Assembly (NCBI GenBank): GCA_963837165.1
Contig: CAWIMD010000003.1
Location: 1 to 64,000 of the forward strand
Length of the DNA stretch: 64,000 nt
Source: JAENWD01 sp963837165
Lineage (GTDB): Bacteria; Acidobacteriota; Vicinamibacteria; Vicinamibacterales; JAENWD01
Reading direction: 5' to 3'
A model generated the notes under the pieces. The model ran no database searches. It worked only from the letters and a program-made list of their open reading frames with translations, and was not told where the DNA came from. Below, piece after piece: positions 63,385 through 64,000 of this stretch. Made by a program: the position numbers and the translations under genes. Position 1 is the stretch's first letter; every line of letters starts with the position of its first letter.

Positions 63385-64000
63385 GTGCTCGAACGCCTGT
63401 GGACGGATGCCCGGTACGCCGTCCGGTGGCTGTGGCGCAGCCCCGGCTTCACGGTTGTCGCCGTCGCATCACTTGCCGTCGGGATCGGCCTCAATACGGC
63501 GCTGTTCGCCGTCGTTGACGCGGTCCTGTTCCGGCCCCTTCCCGTCCAGCGCCCCGATCGCCTGGTTGACGTGTACACCTCGCAGCGGGACGGCGAGGCA
63601 TACGGCACGAGCTCGTATCCCGATTACCTCGACTTCAAGGCCCGGAACCGCGTCTTCACCGACGTGCTCGCCTACAGCCTGTCGCTCGACGCGATCGGTG
63701 TCCGCGGACGGTCGCGGCTCGCCATTGGCGAGGTCGTCACGGGCAACTATTTTCAGCTGCTCGGTCTTCATGCCGTAGTGGGCCGGCTCCTGACACCGGA
63801 TGACGATCGGCCCGGCGCCCCGCGCGTGGTGGTGATCTCCTACAAGCTGTGGGCTCGACAGTACGCGGGGAATCCGGCCACCGTCGGCCAGGTGCTCCTG
63901 ATCCACGGCGAGCCGTACACGATCGTGGGCGTTGCGCCCCGCACATACAACGGCGCCTTTCCCGTCCTGTCCGCCGAGGTCTGGATGCCGATGGCCCGCA
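63385..64000 (+). CDS. ABC transporter permease, ADOP family, N-terminal part (3' end outside window)
   Basis: AAGGGAGG upstream supports the GTG at 63385. The frame reads LERLWTDARYAVRWLWRSPG, then the first membrane helix TVVAVASLAVGIGLNTALFA and VVDAVLFRPLPVQRPDRLVD. The MacB-like periplasmic domain follows (TGNYFQLLGLHAVVGRLLTP; VVISYKLWARQYAGNPATVG) to the window end. It lacks the ~60-residue cytoplasmic prefix of the copy at 8544, so it is the shorter ADOP form. Confidence 0.88.
   Translation, partial: MLERLWTDARYAVRWLWRSPGFTVVAVASLAVGIGLNTALFAVVDAVLFRPLPVQRPDRLVDVYTSQRDGEAYGTSSYPDYLDFKARNRVFTDVLAYSLSLDAIGVRGRSRLAIGEVVTGNYFQLLGLHAVVGRLLTPDDDRPGAPRVVVISYKLWARQYAGNPATVGQVLLIHGEPYTIVGVAPRTYNGAFPVLSAEVWMPMAR

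Overview
The window is high-GC DNA that looks like a soil-type Acidobacteriota chromosome, possibly class Vicinamibacteria. This is inference from gene content: large permeases of the ADOP type with a PadR regulator, Ser/Thr kinases fused to PD40 or TPR regions, a TonB receptor with a carboxypeptidase-regulatory-like N-terminus, PEP-CTERM proteins and NHL/Vgb propellers. No rRNA or complete tRNA is present to prove it.

Layout. (1) 1-15283 is ordinary chromosome: the end of an ADOP permease, a PD40 kinase, a DUF4038 glycoside hydrolase, a three-gene secreted/outer-membrane operon (8451 to 5116, minus), a PadR-ADOP pair, a secreted TPR protein, a Vgb-like propeller and a CxxCH protein. (2) 15284-58080 is an accessory mosaic. 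It is punctuated by seven copies, all in the same orientation, of an 85-220 bp repeat with a constant right end and ragged left ends. The first copy lies directly downstream of a transposase C-terminus of IS91 type, so I read the repeat as the right (ori) end of an IS91-like element. Four copies abut minus-strand genes that have lost their 5' ends (PPIase, histidine kinase, IS481 transposase, FAD oxidoreductase). Between copies lie two secreted EF-hand-like paralogues, an ISAzo13 element, an MBL-lactonase/hydrolase pair, a two-component regulator, a GntR-ABC operon, an IS701 copy carrying a group II intron, a PAS-GGDEF protein, a second IS701 copy, a tRNA-Phe 3' half, toxin-antitoxin remnants, an IS3 element, an exact tandem pair of ISNCY-type elements, a large kinase-TPR protein, a PEP-CTERM protein and a glycosyltransferase. 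(3) 58080-64000 returns to ordinary chromosome: a clipped beta-helix protein, a TonB receptor, a membrane protein, a Gfo/Idh/MocA oxidoreductase and the start of another ADOP permease.

Many otherwise intact genes carry one single-base frameshift, in the core regions as well as the island. This suggests uncorrected long-read indels as much as real decay, so I mark those genes as frame-broken rather than dead. Truncations at repeat or IS junctions are separate and look real.

The most interesting signal is the one-orientation repeat family and the gene-fragment mosaic it joins. Next are the paired secreted calcium-loop proteins and the tRNA-Phe half-site, which suggests an integration scar.
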